Of a stretch of DNA of 64,000 nt, positions 1 through 7,163 are shown one piece after another. The position numbers were made by a program, and so were the translations under genes. Under the pieces are notes generated by a model, which did no database searches, was not told the DNA's origin, and saw only the letters and a program-made list of their open reading frames with translations. This DNA is from JAWXUK01 sp044432725. GTDB lineage: Bacteria > Bacillota > Clostridia > Oscillospirales > Oscillospiraceae. The DNA is taken from assembly GCA_044432725.1 (NCBI GenBank), contig JAWXUL010000014.1, forward strand, positions 1-64,000, read 5' to 3'. Each line of letters starts with the position of its first letter. Positions within the stretch are counted from its first letter, which is position 1.

Positions 1-406
1 GGAGATAGAGTTCTCGCCCCATTTCCTCCATGTTTTTACTGCTGTCTACCAAAGAGTAACAGTGCAAATTGTAACTAAGGTTAATCAAATCAAAGCCATC
101 TTTGGGAGAGGAAACTTCAGCCACGGCACAAAACAAGTCCATTTCCTCGCTGGAAAAACTGTCTAATCGCTTTTCTAAATAGTTCAGTTCATCCAAAGAC
201 ATCTTCAAGCCTGCCACACTTTTGTTTAAGGCAGTGTCATCCACTTCTAAAACTCGGACATTTGCATTTGCGAAGTTTTCTAAATGAAGATCATTGCAAG
301 TGCTTTGGATCACTTCTTCATTGCAAGGGAATTTAACCCTAATTTCTTCGATTCCGTTCAATTTCCCTAGCGTATAGGTACGAAATCTGTCTTGTTCTAT
401 TAACAT
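1..406 (-). CDS. ArdA-like antirestriction protein, C-terminus beyond window edge
   Basis: The reading frame starts at ATG 404-406 and runs off the left edge, giving 135 residues. The start overlaps the TAA of the gene upstream (TAATG), so the two are probably translationally coupled. The segment LDELNYLEKRLDSFSSEEMD, followed by a DLINLSYNLHCYSLV stretch, resembles the core of Firmicute ArdA proteins, where an N(Y/F)L motif and an LINL..NL..Y motif recur. ArdA proteins are acidic DNA mimics that block type I restriction-modification enzymes and are typical of conjugative elements. The same LDE(L/M)N(Y/F)L pattern occurs in the gene at 948-2141, so the two look like paralogues. Family membership is pattern recognition; the antirestriction role is inferred from the family. 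Confidence 0.55.
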   Translation of the reverse strand, partial: MLIEQDRFRTYTLGKLNGIEEIRVKFPCNEEVIQSTCNDLHLENFANANVRVLEVDDTALNKSVAGLKMSLDELNYLEKRLDSFSSEEMDLFCAVAEVSSPKDGFDLINLSYNLHCYSLVDSSKNMEEMGRELYL

Positions 407-951
407 TATTGCATTCCTCCCATCCCTTGGCTTTGACTTTCCATATTTTCTACAATTTGTTCCATGGCTGGGGCATTGCCATTGTAAATGACCGTGTGTC
501 CAGAATCACTCTGGTAAAAATCAAGGTCTTGATAATTGTCCATCAGCACACTGAGTTCTTTCAAGGTGCTGATCTCTGTGGCATCTATGAGGGTTGCCAA
601 TCCCTCACTTTTTAAGGTAAAGTCATCTTTCAGAAATTCACCCAGTTGATTCAAATGCCCCAGATTTTCCATGGTGCAACTTTGCCCCTCAATGAGCTCC
701 GTCAGGCTAGAGGTGAACTGGTGGTCACCGAGGGAGATGGTTACGTTGGAGAATTGGCTTTCTTCTGTGACACCCATTCGCTCCAAGGATTCCTTCAATT
801 CATTTTCTTGGTAGGGCATCCACAAGGTTTCCTTCTGACCGCTGTCATCTTTCAAAATTACGGAGAAAGGTTTCTGACTATGAATCAGGTCTGGCAGATG
901 GGTTTCCTCATCTTGGGAGAGTATGGCAGTGGATTGGCTAGTTCTGTTCAA
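406..951 (-). CDS. ArdA-related protein, C-terminal-module paralogue
   Basis: 181 residues, starting at TTG 949-951, which overlaps the TGA of the upstream gene by four bases, so expression is probably coupled. Residues about 30-170 parallel the C-terminal module of the 948-2141 product. Shared features are a WMPYQENELKESLERMGVTE block (LYLPYHESELEKILERMGIT in the paralogue), then an MENLGHLNQL / FGNLAFMNQV helix, an EIS(T/S)L(K/Q)(E/D)L motif and a C-terminal QGMGGM / QEMGGM tail. The N-terminal ArdA-like module of the paralogue is absent here. The protein is acidic, as expected for a DNA mimic. The specific function is unknown. It most likely arose by partial tandem duplication of its neighbour. 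Confidence 0.6.
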   Translation of the reverse strand: MNRTSQSTAILSQDEETHLPDLIHSQKPFSVILKDDSGQKETLWMPYQENELKESLERMGVTEESQFSNVTISLGDHQFTSSLTELIEGQSCTMENLGHLNQLGEFLKDDFTLKSEGLATLIDATEISTLKELSVLMDNYQDLDFYQSDSGHTVIYNGNAPAMEQIVENMESQSQGMGGMQ

Positions 952-2141
952 GTGACCATCCCTCCCATCTCTTGGTTCTGGCTGTCTGCGATTTCCATGA
1001 TGACCTCCATTTCAAAGTCATTCCCATGGTAAATCAGCAAGCCCCCCTCGGTGAAGCAATGGTCCAGATTTTCTAACTTTGCCTGACCAAAACCATCAAA
1101 GTCAATGTAATCTCTGGCGCTGTCATTAAAATCCAGTGCATCGTCCAGAAGCAATTCTGCATATTCGCTGGGAGATTCCACGTTTCTGTGAAAGGTCAGT
1201 TCCTGAAGATTTTCGGAAAGGGTAGCCAGATCTTGCAGAGAAGAAATTTTCGTCATCTCCATAAACTTCGCCAGTTCCTTAGAATTTTGCTGGTACAAAT
1301 CCCCCAAGCCTTCTGTCACCTGATTCATAAAAGCCAGATTTCCAAAAGTCATGGGCTGCTCTTTCAAAAAGTTTTCCAGTCGCTGATCCACGTCACAGTC
1401 ATAAATTCGCAACTCCACTTTTTCCAGTTGGCTTTCCTCTGTGATGCCCATTCGCTCCAGAATTTTTTCTAACTCTGATTCATGGTAAGGGAGATAAAGT
1501 ATTTCCCCACGCTCCCCTTGCTTATTCTCAAACACCGTCAAATCCACGGCAATGGCACCGCAGTCATAACTGGTGTAAGGAAGACTTTTCCCTGTAAAGA
1601 AATGCTCAAAGACTTCTGTCTGATACAGCAACTTGCCATCGTGAGTTATTTTCGAGGCTTGACCGTTGCCGTAGTCACAAAGAAATTTGCTTGCATCTTC
1701 TTCTGTGAAATTCACATCCTCTGGCTTCAGCTTAAAATTCTGCTCCAGATAAAGTTTGCTCGCCACAGCCACCAAGTCAGGCTTGTTGTATGCCACTTCC
1801 ATATTGTGGGTGTTCTCTGTCAGCTCAATCATCTCTTGCATGGAATAGTCATACTCTGATACCACTGCACCAAAGGTTTCTATTTCAGGTGTCGACATCA
1901 AGGAAAGTTGCTTGGCGAGAAAATTCATCTCGTCCAGCACAAAGGTCTTGCCACAGAAAATCTTGTCCCCATCTTCTTCCAAATTGTGATAGAGATAATT
2001 CACGGCTTCCACCCTTGCTTCGGCTTTTGCATTGTTTTGGATGCCCAGCTGGTCACAGAAGTTTTGGAGTTCTTTACCTGTGGCTGGAAATTCTGCTTCG
2101 GTGGTTCGCTGGGTCTGTTCGCTGTAAAGAATAAAACGCAT
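948..2141 (-). CDS. ArdA-like antirestriction protein, two-module
   Basis: 397 residues; ATG at 2139-2141 follows a clear AAGGAGG. Residues 1 to about 135 form an ArdA-like module with FVLDEMNFLAKQLSLMS and an MIELTENTHNMEVAY segment. Residues about 190-397 form a second module shared with the two neighbouring genes (LPYHESELEKILERMG, SSLQDLATLSENLQELTF, terminal QEMGGM). The protein is strongly acidic with no membrane segment or signal peptide. Firmicute ArdA proteins of integrative elements are usually nearer 160-170 residues, so this one is long. It leads a minus-strand run of three overlapping paralogues (2141 to the window edge), which looks like a small antirestriction island. The antirestriction role is inferred. 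Confidence 0.6.
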   Translation of the reverse strand: MRFILYSEQTQRTTEAEFPATGKELQNFCDQLGIQNNAKAEARVEAVNYLYHNLEEDGDKIFCGKTFVLDEMNFLAKQLSLMSTPEIETFGAVVSEYDYSMQEMIELTENTHNMEVAYNKPDLVAVASKLYLEQNFKLKPEDVNFTEEDASKFLCDYGNGQASKITHDGKLLYQTEVFEHFFTGKSLPYTSYDCGAIAVDLTVFENKQGERGEILYLPYHESELEKILERMGITEESQLEKVELRIYDCDVDQRLENFLKEQPMTFGNLAFMNQVTEGLGDLYQQNSKELAKFMEMTKISSLQDLATLSENLQELTFHRNVESPSEYAELLLDDALDFNDSARDYIDFDGFGQAKLENLDHCFTEGGLLIYHGNDFEMEVIMEIADSQNQEMGGMVT

Positions 2142-2319
2142 TTTGTCCTCCTTGTTTATTTAATTGTCTTGTTATTGTAGGTTTTTCTATCAATTCTAGT
2201 GATTTCTCAACATTTCCTCCCACATCATCATAAAGGAACACTGGCTCTAAGTCTATTCACAGATGTATACAAAGATGGGGGAGGAATGTTGGCTGAATGA
2301 TACAAACCATATTAAAAAG

Positions 2320-2356
2320 TGAGGGGCGCTACCTAAAAGAAGTGGTGCCCTCAATT
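2320..2356 (-). terminator. Intrinsic terminator after the 2358-2972 gene
   Basis: On the minus strand, immediately after the TAA at 2358-2360, GAGGGC pairs with GCCCCTC around a loop and is followed by ACTTTTT. The 3' arm contains TAGCGCCCCTC, a variant of the motif that recurs beside other hairpins at 3068, 3361 and 5338. Confidence 0.7.
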
Positions 2357-2357
2357 T

Positions 2358-2972
2358 TTAGAAGAACTTTTTTCGATTCATGAAATCCATCATCTCCTGA
2401 TCCCTCGCCGTGTACATCAGCATTCCCGCCGCCGTTTTCAGAAAGGTGAAACGCTCCATATAAGGAGCCATTTTGTGGGAACCAGTCATGGAGCAGAGGT
2501 GGGTGATGACCTGTTCCTTGCTATGAAGGTCTGGGAAATCATGGAGAAGTTGACTACTGTCAAAGACGATATTGAGGTCGCTAAAATTATTCACCTGAAG
2601 CATTCTCACCTGTCGCTCCCAGCGGTTCATGTCGAAGTTTGCCAAGTCATGAAACTCCAAAATCATCTCATGGAAGATAGCAACATCTTTCATGGTAAGA
2701 GGCTTTTTGAAACAACTGTCAAGGATGAAATCAGGGATGCCCTCTGCCGTAATCAAGGTGGCAGTGATGTCGCTGTTCTCTGGCGCCTTCAGTGCCGACA
2801 GTGCTTCTTCTCGCTCTTTTTGGTAGTAGGGGACCTCCAGCACCACCGACCGTCCCTCTGCCGTCAAACGCAACAAGGAGTGGCAAGTACAGCGGACTTC
2901 CTGAATGAAGAAATTCTCCTTGCAGTCACTCGTCATCGCTGGTGCTACTGTGGTGTTTTTCGAATCTTCCAA
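2358..2972 (-). CDS. Divergent ArdA-related protein
   Basis: 204 residues; the start is TTG 2970-2972 behind AGGAAAA. The layout matches the C-terminal module of the 948-2141 protein: VLEVPYYQKEREEALSAL parallels LYLPYHESELEKILERMG, then a beta-rich stretch, a PLTMKDVAIFHEMI helix like PMTFGNLAFMNQV, and VNNFSDLNIVF like ISSLQDLATLSENL. It adds a C-terminal segment (about 150-204) that I do not recognise. It is separated from the three overlapping paralogues by about 216 bases and has its own terminator, so it is a separate transcription unit. The relation is visible but weak, and the function is unknown. Confidence 0.5.
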   Translation of the reverse strand: MEDSKNTTVAPAMTSDCKENFFIQEVRCTCHSLLRLTAEGRSVVLEVPYYQKEREEALSALKAPENSDITATLITAEGIPDFILDSCFKKPLTMKDVAIFHEMILEFHDLANFDMNRWERQVRMLQVNNFSDLNIVFDSSQLLHDFPDLHSKEQVITHLCSMTGSHKMAPYMERFTFLKTAAGMLMYTARDQEMMDFMNRKKFF

Positions 2973-2997
2973 TATTTTTCCTACTTTCTTGTTGAAA

Positions 2998-3130
2998 CAA
3001 AAAAAGGACTCAATCTCTCTTTTCAGAGAAACTAAGTCCTATTTATTTCGCTATTAAATTGTTTTACCTAGCGCCCTACATTTTTTCTATAACTTCTTGA
3101 TTGTCAGTGGTCTATTTCACCCGTTCCTTC
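2998..3130. repeat. Hairpin repeat copy A1, with an unoccupied IS110-like target
   Basis: A hairpin (AGGACT ... TCTC/GAGA ... AGTCCT, 3005-3040) is followed 63 bases after its GGACT by CTAGCGCCCT (3068-3077) and then by TCTATTTCACCCGTTCCTTC (3111-3130). The same order and spacing occur 292 bases downstream in copy A2. The arms plus U/A-rich flanks would also terminate transcription in either direction. Confidence 0.75.
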
Positions 3131-3289
3131 TAACAACTTTTTTCTACTGTTTGCTAAAATTTATGAAGCTGTACTAGATAAGTCCTAAAATTTTTTCTAT
3201 GACAAAGGCTTCCTCATTGTGCCGACCTCCTTTGAAACAGAAGCTGATTTTGCTAATTCATAACTTTTTCCCTCTCTTTCGTCCAGAAA

Positions 3290-3420
3290 CAGAAAAAGGA
3301 CTTAATCTCTCTTTTCTGAGAAATTAAGTCCTTTTTCTGTTCATATTCAATTCTTTTTACTAGCGCCCTCAACTTTTCCTATTAAATTACCTTGTAAACG
3401 ATGTGTCCTATTTCATACGT
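3290..3420. repeat. Hairpin repeat copy A2, interrupted by the IS110 element
   Basis: This is a second copy of A1. The hairpin AGGACTTAAT...ATTAAGTCCT lies at 3297-3332, ACTAGCGCCCTC at 3359-3370, and CCTATTTCATACGT runs to 3420, where IS110 sequence begins. The continuation TTCTTCATG resumes at 5151, beyond the element. The joined site parallels the CTATTTCACCCGTTCCTTC of copy A1. Confidence 0.7.
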
Positions 3421-3436
3421 TTGCTAATATATATCC

Positions 3437-3625
3437 AGAGGCAAGTTGTGGCAGCCAGCCATGCCTTGTCTCTATCTCATACCTAAGCTACAATAAGAGG
3501 GAATCGGTCTGGCTTTCATACGTTGGACTATCCACGTCCGTTGAAGAAACTGCCAGCCATCCTCTTATTGCAGCGTTCGTTTTTAACAGGTAGGACTACC
3601 ACGTCCGTTTCACGAAGCAAATTGA
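3437..3625 (+). ncRNA. Candidate IS110 bridge RNA
   Basis: Three consecutive stem-loops precede the transposase, in the order described for IS110-group bridge RNAs. (1) A 5' stem-loop, AGAGGCAAG (3437-3445) with CTTGTCTCT (3465-3473). (2) A putative target loop closed by CAATAAGAGG (3491-3500) with CCTCTTATTG (3561-3570). (3) A putative donor loop closed by TTCGT (3575-3579) with ACGAA (3612-3616). Loops 2 and 3 both carry the apical hairpin GGACTA(T)CCACGTCC. In loop 2, TTTCATACGTT (3514-3524) is identical to the left flank 3411-3421, and TGAAGAAAC (3542-3550) is complementary to the right flank 5149-5157. In loop 3, ACAGGT matches the right end 5145-5150, and AGCAAA is complementary to TTTGCT at the left end (3420-3425). 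The fold was made by eye. Confidence 0.7.
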
Positions 3626-3686
3626 ATCGGTAATGAGTAAAAAGATGGTCACTAATTCACATAATTCACCAAAAACGGAGGTTACA

Positions 3687-5024
3687 ATGAAGGAAAATAC
3701 CAAAAATCAAGAAAAAACCATCGACAACACAGTAAATGCTGTGGGAATTGATGTTTCCAAAGGGAAAAGTATGGTTGCTATTTTACGTCCTTTGGGCGAA
3801 GTGGTGGAACCACCTTTTGAAGTCACTCACACCAAAACTTCCCTGAAAAAGTTAGTAAAAACCATAAAATCACTTTCAGGTGAAACTCGTGTCGTGATGG
3901 AGTGTACTGGGAAATATTATCAACCAATCGCTCATTTTTTGTATCAGGAAGGCATTTTCGTCAGTACAGTCAACGCAAAACTCATTCATGACTTCGGAAA
4001 TAACTCCATTCGCCGTGTCAAAACCGACAAAGCTGATTCGATTAAAATTGCAAGATATGCCTTAAATTATTGGCATGAGCTACCTCAGTTTACTCCAGAA
4101 CATGAAATCCGATTTCAACTGAAAACACTGAACCGGCAATATGAAATTTTCTCCAAAACACAGGTCGCATTGAAAAACAACCTGATTTCCTTGCTAGATC
4201 AGACCTTTCCAGGGATAAATTCACTCTTTGAGACGCAACATAGTGGTACTGGTAAGATAAAATGGGTAGATTTTGTGGAAAAGTTCTGGCACGCAGAATG
4301 CGTATCTTCTCTTTCTGAAAAACAGTTTCTGGAAAAGTATGAAACGTGGCGAAAAAACACAAAATACCATAAAAATGAGGCATTAACGAAGAAAATTTAT
4401 TCCTATTCCAAAGAAATCGTCACTGCTCTTCCTAAAAATGAGGTGACAAAAGCAACCGTTTCCATCACGGTGGAACTTGTGAAATCCTCTCTTTCTGCTC
4501 TGAAAAAAACTTTGACAGAAATGACGGAATTGGGCAAAAAACTGCCAGAATACGAGCTCGTTCTCTCCATGCGAGGGGTTGGAAAGACACTTTCGGTGCA
4601 AATTATCGCAGAAATCGGGGATCTGACTAGATTTTCAAAGAAAACTTCGTTGGTTGCGTTCGCTGGTCTGGACTCCCCTCCGTACCAGTCCGGGCAGATG
4701 GATGTAAAGCAACGAAAAATCTCCAAAAGAGGGCCTCCAGCCTTGCGCAAGGCGTTGTTTCAAGTGATGGATGCTTTGCTTCGTAGCAAGCCGCAAGATG
4801 ACCCTGTGTATCAGTTTTTGGACAAAAAACGTGCCGAAGGCAAGCTGTATAAGGTGTACATGGTGGCTGGATGCAACAAATTTCTACGAATTTACTTTGC
4901 AAAGGTAAGGGAACTTTTACGATTCTTGCCCTGTGATGAGGACGACAGCGGTGCAGATGGTGCCGTAGAGTCGAAGGTGGAGTCAGGCTGTGAACCAGTG
5001 CTTCAAGGCGCTATTGAAGGATAA
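3687..5024 (+). CDS. IS110-family DEDD transposase/recombinase
   Basis: 445 residues from ATG 3687, chosen because GGAGG lies six bases upstream; an in-frame ATG at 3633 has no ribosome site and lies at the end of the predicted bridge RNA. The N-terminal RuvC-like domain carries the DEDD residues: GIDVSKG, VVMECTGKYY, and VKTDKADS with two aspartates. A coiled, charged middle is followed by the Transposase_20 domain (MRGVGKTLSVQIIAEIGDL, then AFAGLDSPPYQSG and ISKRGPPALRKALFQ). The serine of the YQSG segment is the likely counterpart of the family's catalytic serine. The family excises as a circle and inserts at guide-specified sites. The frame is intact, so the copy is probably active. Confidence 0.93.
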   Translation: MKENTKNQEKTIDNTVNAVGIDVSKGKSMVAILRPLGEVVEPPFEVTHTKTSLKKLVKTIKSLSGETRVVMECTGKYYQPIAHFLYQEGIFVSTVNAKLIHDFGNNSIRRVKTDKADSIKIARYALNYWHELPQFTPEHEIRFQLKTLNRQYEIFSKTQVALKNNLISLLDQTFPGINSLFETQHSGTGKIKWVDFVEKFWHAECVSSLSEKQFLEKYETWRKNTKYHKNEALTKKIYSYSKEIVTALPKNEVTKATVSITVELVKSSLSALKKTLTEMTELGKKLPEYELVLSMRGVGKTLSVQIIAEIGDLTRFSKKTSLVAFAGLDSPPYQSGQMDVKQRKISKRGPPALRKALFQVMDALLRSKPQDDPVYQFLDKKRAEGKLYKVYMVAGCNKFLRIYFAKVRELLRFLPCDEDDSGADGAVESKVESGCEPVLQGAIEG

Positions 5025-5150
5025 AATGACGGTATAATGGTAATTTTTGTCAGCGAAGGGATTTCGGTGGCTTGGTTTGTCATGCACTTTTTGAGGTAGA
5101 GAAAAAAGTTTAAATTTCTTTCAAAAAAGCCTTGACTTTTCTTTACAGGT

Positions 5151-5552
5151 TTCTTCATGCCTACAAGACTTTTTAATGGAATTTGCTGTGGAATCTAGCT
5201 TGCCAGCCACCATGCTTCACTCGGCTCCCTTGGTCGCTGGCTATGTATTATATGATTTTGTTCTCAAAAAGAGAAAAACCACCATCTCTAAAAGTCAAGA
5301 AATAGTGGTGATTATGTGTGATTTTTTAAGTTCTGACTAGCGCCCTCTAAAATAAGTTGCAGATTTCTATTTTTTATCTAGTTCTTAGTTCATCATTTTT
5401 TGCCGTGGTTTCAGTTTTTAATGACAGTTCGACTCCTGCAACCACCAGAAATTGGTAAAATCACAGTCTAAAAACGAACAATTTTTTTGTCGGTTTTTGG
5501 GGTCTGACCATATCACTTTTTTCTTTGCTTTCTACCCTTTGGAAACAAAAAT
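5151..5552. other. Non-coding flank of the IS110 element, with partial repeat A3
   Basis: I see no credible gene here. The segment holds the right half of the interrupted repeat, an inverted pair (CCAGCCACC near 5202 and GTCGCTGGC near 5233), and a third hairpin, ACCACCAT with ATAGTGGT (about 5278-5310). That hairpin is followed by ACTAGCGCCCTC (5336-5347), the motif that also follows hairpins A1 and A2. Confidence 0.6.
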
Positions 5553-5609
5553 CCCCTACACTAAAGACTTTATTTGAAGGTTTTTCAAATCACAGTCTTT
5601 GTGTAGGGG
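5553..5609 (-). terminator. Long hairpin terminator of tRNA-Leu(CAG)
   Basis: CCCCTACAC.AAAGACT..ATTTGAA (5553-5578) pairs almost completely with its complement (5585-5609), giving about 24 pairs with two small bulges. On the minus strand it follows the tRNA CCA by a few bases and ends in ATTTTTG. It is longer than the other terminators in the window. Confidence 0.75.
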
Positions 5610-5614
5610 TTGTT

Positions 5615-5701
5615 TGGTGCACGAGGCGGGAGTCGAACCCGCACGCCCTTGCGAGCACTGGCACCTGAAGCCAGCGAGTCTACCAATTCCACCACCCGTG
5701 C
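5615..5701 (-). tRNA. tRNA-Leu(CAG)
   Basis: 87 bases with encoded CCA. GCACGGG pairs with CTCGTGC in the acceptor. The anticodon stem CTGGC/GCCAG encloses TTCAGGT, giving anticodon CAG. The variable arm is long and class II (TGCTCGCAAGGGCG), and the T loop is GTTCGACTC. The accessory region with IS110 and ardA-like genes begins right after its 3' end. Confidence 0.95.
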
Positions 5702-5735
5702 AGATGATTTGTGTAGATGTTTTACAACAATAAAT

Positions 5736-5764
5736 ATAATAACACAAACTGGAATTGTTGTCAA
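5736..5764 (-). promoter_or_regulatory. Sigma-A promoter of tRNA-Leu(CAG)
   Basis: On the minus strand TTGACA (5759-5764) and TATTAT (5736-5741) are separated by 17 bases, 34 bases upstream of the tRNA 5' end. Confidence 0.75.
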
Positions 5765-5921
5765 GTATAATTTTGAAAAAATCATGGAAATAAGGGATAA
5801 AGAAATGATGAATCACAAAATTGCAAGCCCTCTAAATGATTCTAGTTCAGAGAAGAACTGACACAACGATTTGCGATTTTTCAAAAGAACTAGGGAAAGT
5901 TCTTTATCACAAGTGAAAAAA

Positions 5922-5965
5922 CCACAAAAGATATCATGGAGATACTCCATTCAAATCTTTTGTGG
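5922..5965 (-). terminator. Terminator of the tRNA-Leu(TAA)-tRNA-fMet unit
   Basis: CCACAAAAGAT and ATCTTTTGTGG form the outer stem, with GGAGTATCTCC inside. On the minus strand a TTTTTTC run follows. Confidence 0.75.
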
Positions 5966-5975
5966 TCTTTTTATT

Positions 5976-6051
<76 letters not shown>

Positions 6052-6061
6052 ATATAAAAAA

Positions 6062-6149
6062 TGGTACCGGAGACCGGAATCGAACCGGTACGGGATTATC
6101 TCCCACGGGATTTTAAGTCCCGGGCGTCTACCTATTCCGCCACTCCGGC
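6062..6149 (-). tRNA. tRNA-Leu(TAA)
   Basis: 88 bases with CCA. The acceptor is GCCGGAG/CTCCGGT, the anticodon stem CGGGA/TCCCG encloses CTTAAAA (anticodon TAA), and there is a class II variable arm. It lies 10 bases upstream of the initiator tRNA and is probably co-transcribed with it. Confidence 0.95.
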
Positions 6150-6207
6150 AAAGTGGATTTAACGTCTCTCTCGATTTCGAGAGAAGGTATTTCCTTAACG
6201 CCTGATT

Positions 6208-6236
6208 ATCATATCATAAAGAATATCCCTTGTCAA
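6208..6236 (-). promoter_or_regulatory. Promoter of the tRNA-Leu(TAA)-fMet unit
   Basis: On the minus strand TTGACA (6231-6236), a 17-base gap and TATGAT (6208-6213), about 60 bases before the first tRNA. Confidence 0.75.
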
Positions 6237-6591
6237 TAGCTTTTTTAAAAAAAGTTTTTTATTTAAAAAATAAACTTCTTGCTACTGGCAATGAGAAGCC
6301 TTTGTATGTAAAAAGAGTCCCTTTAGAATCATCTTCTTTGACGTAAATTTGCAGAATGTGAAGTTTTAGATAATTTTTTGAAAAATTTTTTATATTACAC
6401 TTGAGTTTTGCAGAAACTTCTGTTAAAATAGTACTTGGCAAAATATTATTATCAGTTTTTACAGTGGGATCCAGATAGCACGTGAAGGATAAATCTTTGA
6501 TGATTCAAAATTTTTTTGATAGAGCTATTTGATAGGGTCATTTGAAAGGAATTCAATTATATTTGATTCCTTTTGATAGGAAAGGCGAACG
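6237..6591. other. AT-rich intergenic region upstream of the Sel1-receptor unit
   Basis: A 60-codon minus-strand frame here (6259-6441) has no ribosome site and an unremarkable sequence, and I reject it. Just before the gene are a small inverted repeat, GGAATTCAATT...GATTCC (about 6550-6573), and two TTTGATAGG motifs. No clear sigma-A promoter is visible. Confidence 0.4.
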
Positions 6592-7131
6592 ATGGAAAAT
6601 AAACCAAAACCAAGAGGTTGGAATAAAAAGGCTTTGAATGATTTGGCTTTGGCAGCCAATGGTGTTCCAGAATCCCAATATGATGTAGGTATGCGTCTAT
6701 TTTACGGAAAAGGTGTCCCTAAAAATAAAAAATTGGGATTAGATTGGCTGATCAAATCAGCTTTGCAAAATAATGAAGACGCTGAATATATGCTATACAC
6801 CATGTACAGTGCTGGGACCATTGTAACCCAAAATACCACAGTGGCATTTGGCTTTTTGAAAAAATCAGCAGAGGGCACCAATAAATATGCACAGTATGAA
6901 TTGGCTGAACACTATATGGGACAAAGCGACTATGACGAAGCCATTGAGTGGCTGAAAAAATCAGCTCGCCAAGAACACGCCCCTGCACAATATGAATTAG
7001 GCTCTTGTTATTATTATGGTAGAGGCACCATCAGAGCAGAGGAAATTGGACTGGAATGGATTGGAAAAGCAGCCTTGAAAAATTACCAACCAGCCAAAAA
7101 TTTGTTGAAAAAAATCAAGGAAATAGATTGA
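6592..7131 (+). CDS. Sel1-like repeat protein
   Basis: 179 residues; ATG follows AGGAAAGG. It consists almost wholly of four to five Sel1-type helical repeats of about 36 residues, each with an (A/S)QY(D/E)(L/V)G..(Y/F)(Y/F)G.G core. Examples are ESQYDVGMRLFYGKGV and PAQYELGSCYYYGRGT, each followed by a W(L/I)(I/K)K(S/A)A helix. There is no signal peptide, so it is probably cytoplasmic. Sel1 proteins are protein-interaction scaffolds. It lies 32 bases upstream of a chemoreceptor gene on the same strand, so the two are probably co-transcribed and it may be an adaptor, but the partner is unknown. Confidence 0.85.
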   Translation: MENKPKPRGWNKKALNDLALAANGVPESQYDVGMRLFYGKGVPKNKKLGLDWLIKSALQNNEDAEYMLYTMYSAGTIVTQNTTVAFGFLKKSAEGTNKYAQYELAEHYMGQSDYDEAIEWLKKSARQEHAPAQYELGSCYYYGRGTIRAEEIGLEWIGKAALKNYQPAKNLLKKIKEID

Positions 7132-7163
7132 TTTCTTTTCCGAAAAAAAGGAGAACAAACAGA

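Larger units (their letters stand above)
3421..5150 (+). mobile_element. IS110-family insertion sequence, complete
   Basis: About 1.73 kb: a structured non-coding left end (3421-3686), one DEDD transposase gene (3687-5024) and a short right end (5025-5150). There are no terminal inverted repeats, as expected for IS110. Boundaries are inferred from guide matches in the predicted bridge RNA. The left flank TTTCATACGT ends at 3420, the right flank GTTTCTTCA starts at 5149, and GT (3419-3420 and 5149-5150) is the probable core dinucleotide present once at each junction. The rejoined empty site would read TTTCATACGTTTCTTCATG. The element sits inside a hairpin repeat (copy A2). Confidence 0.75.

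Noticed and set aside
3359..5347. The perfect 12-base direct repeat ACTAGCGCCCTC on both sides of the IS110 gene as a target duplication.
   Set aside because: IS110 elements leave no long duplication. The motif also occurs beside other hairpins in the region, and guide matches place the element ends at about 3420 and 5150, inside the repeats.
5585..5816. Overlapping open frames on both strands around 5.6-5.8 kb.
   Set aside because: They run through tRNA-Leu(CAG) and its terminator and promoter.
6259..6441. A 60-codon minus-strand frame.
   Set aside because: No ribosome site, AT-driven composition, no family resemblance.
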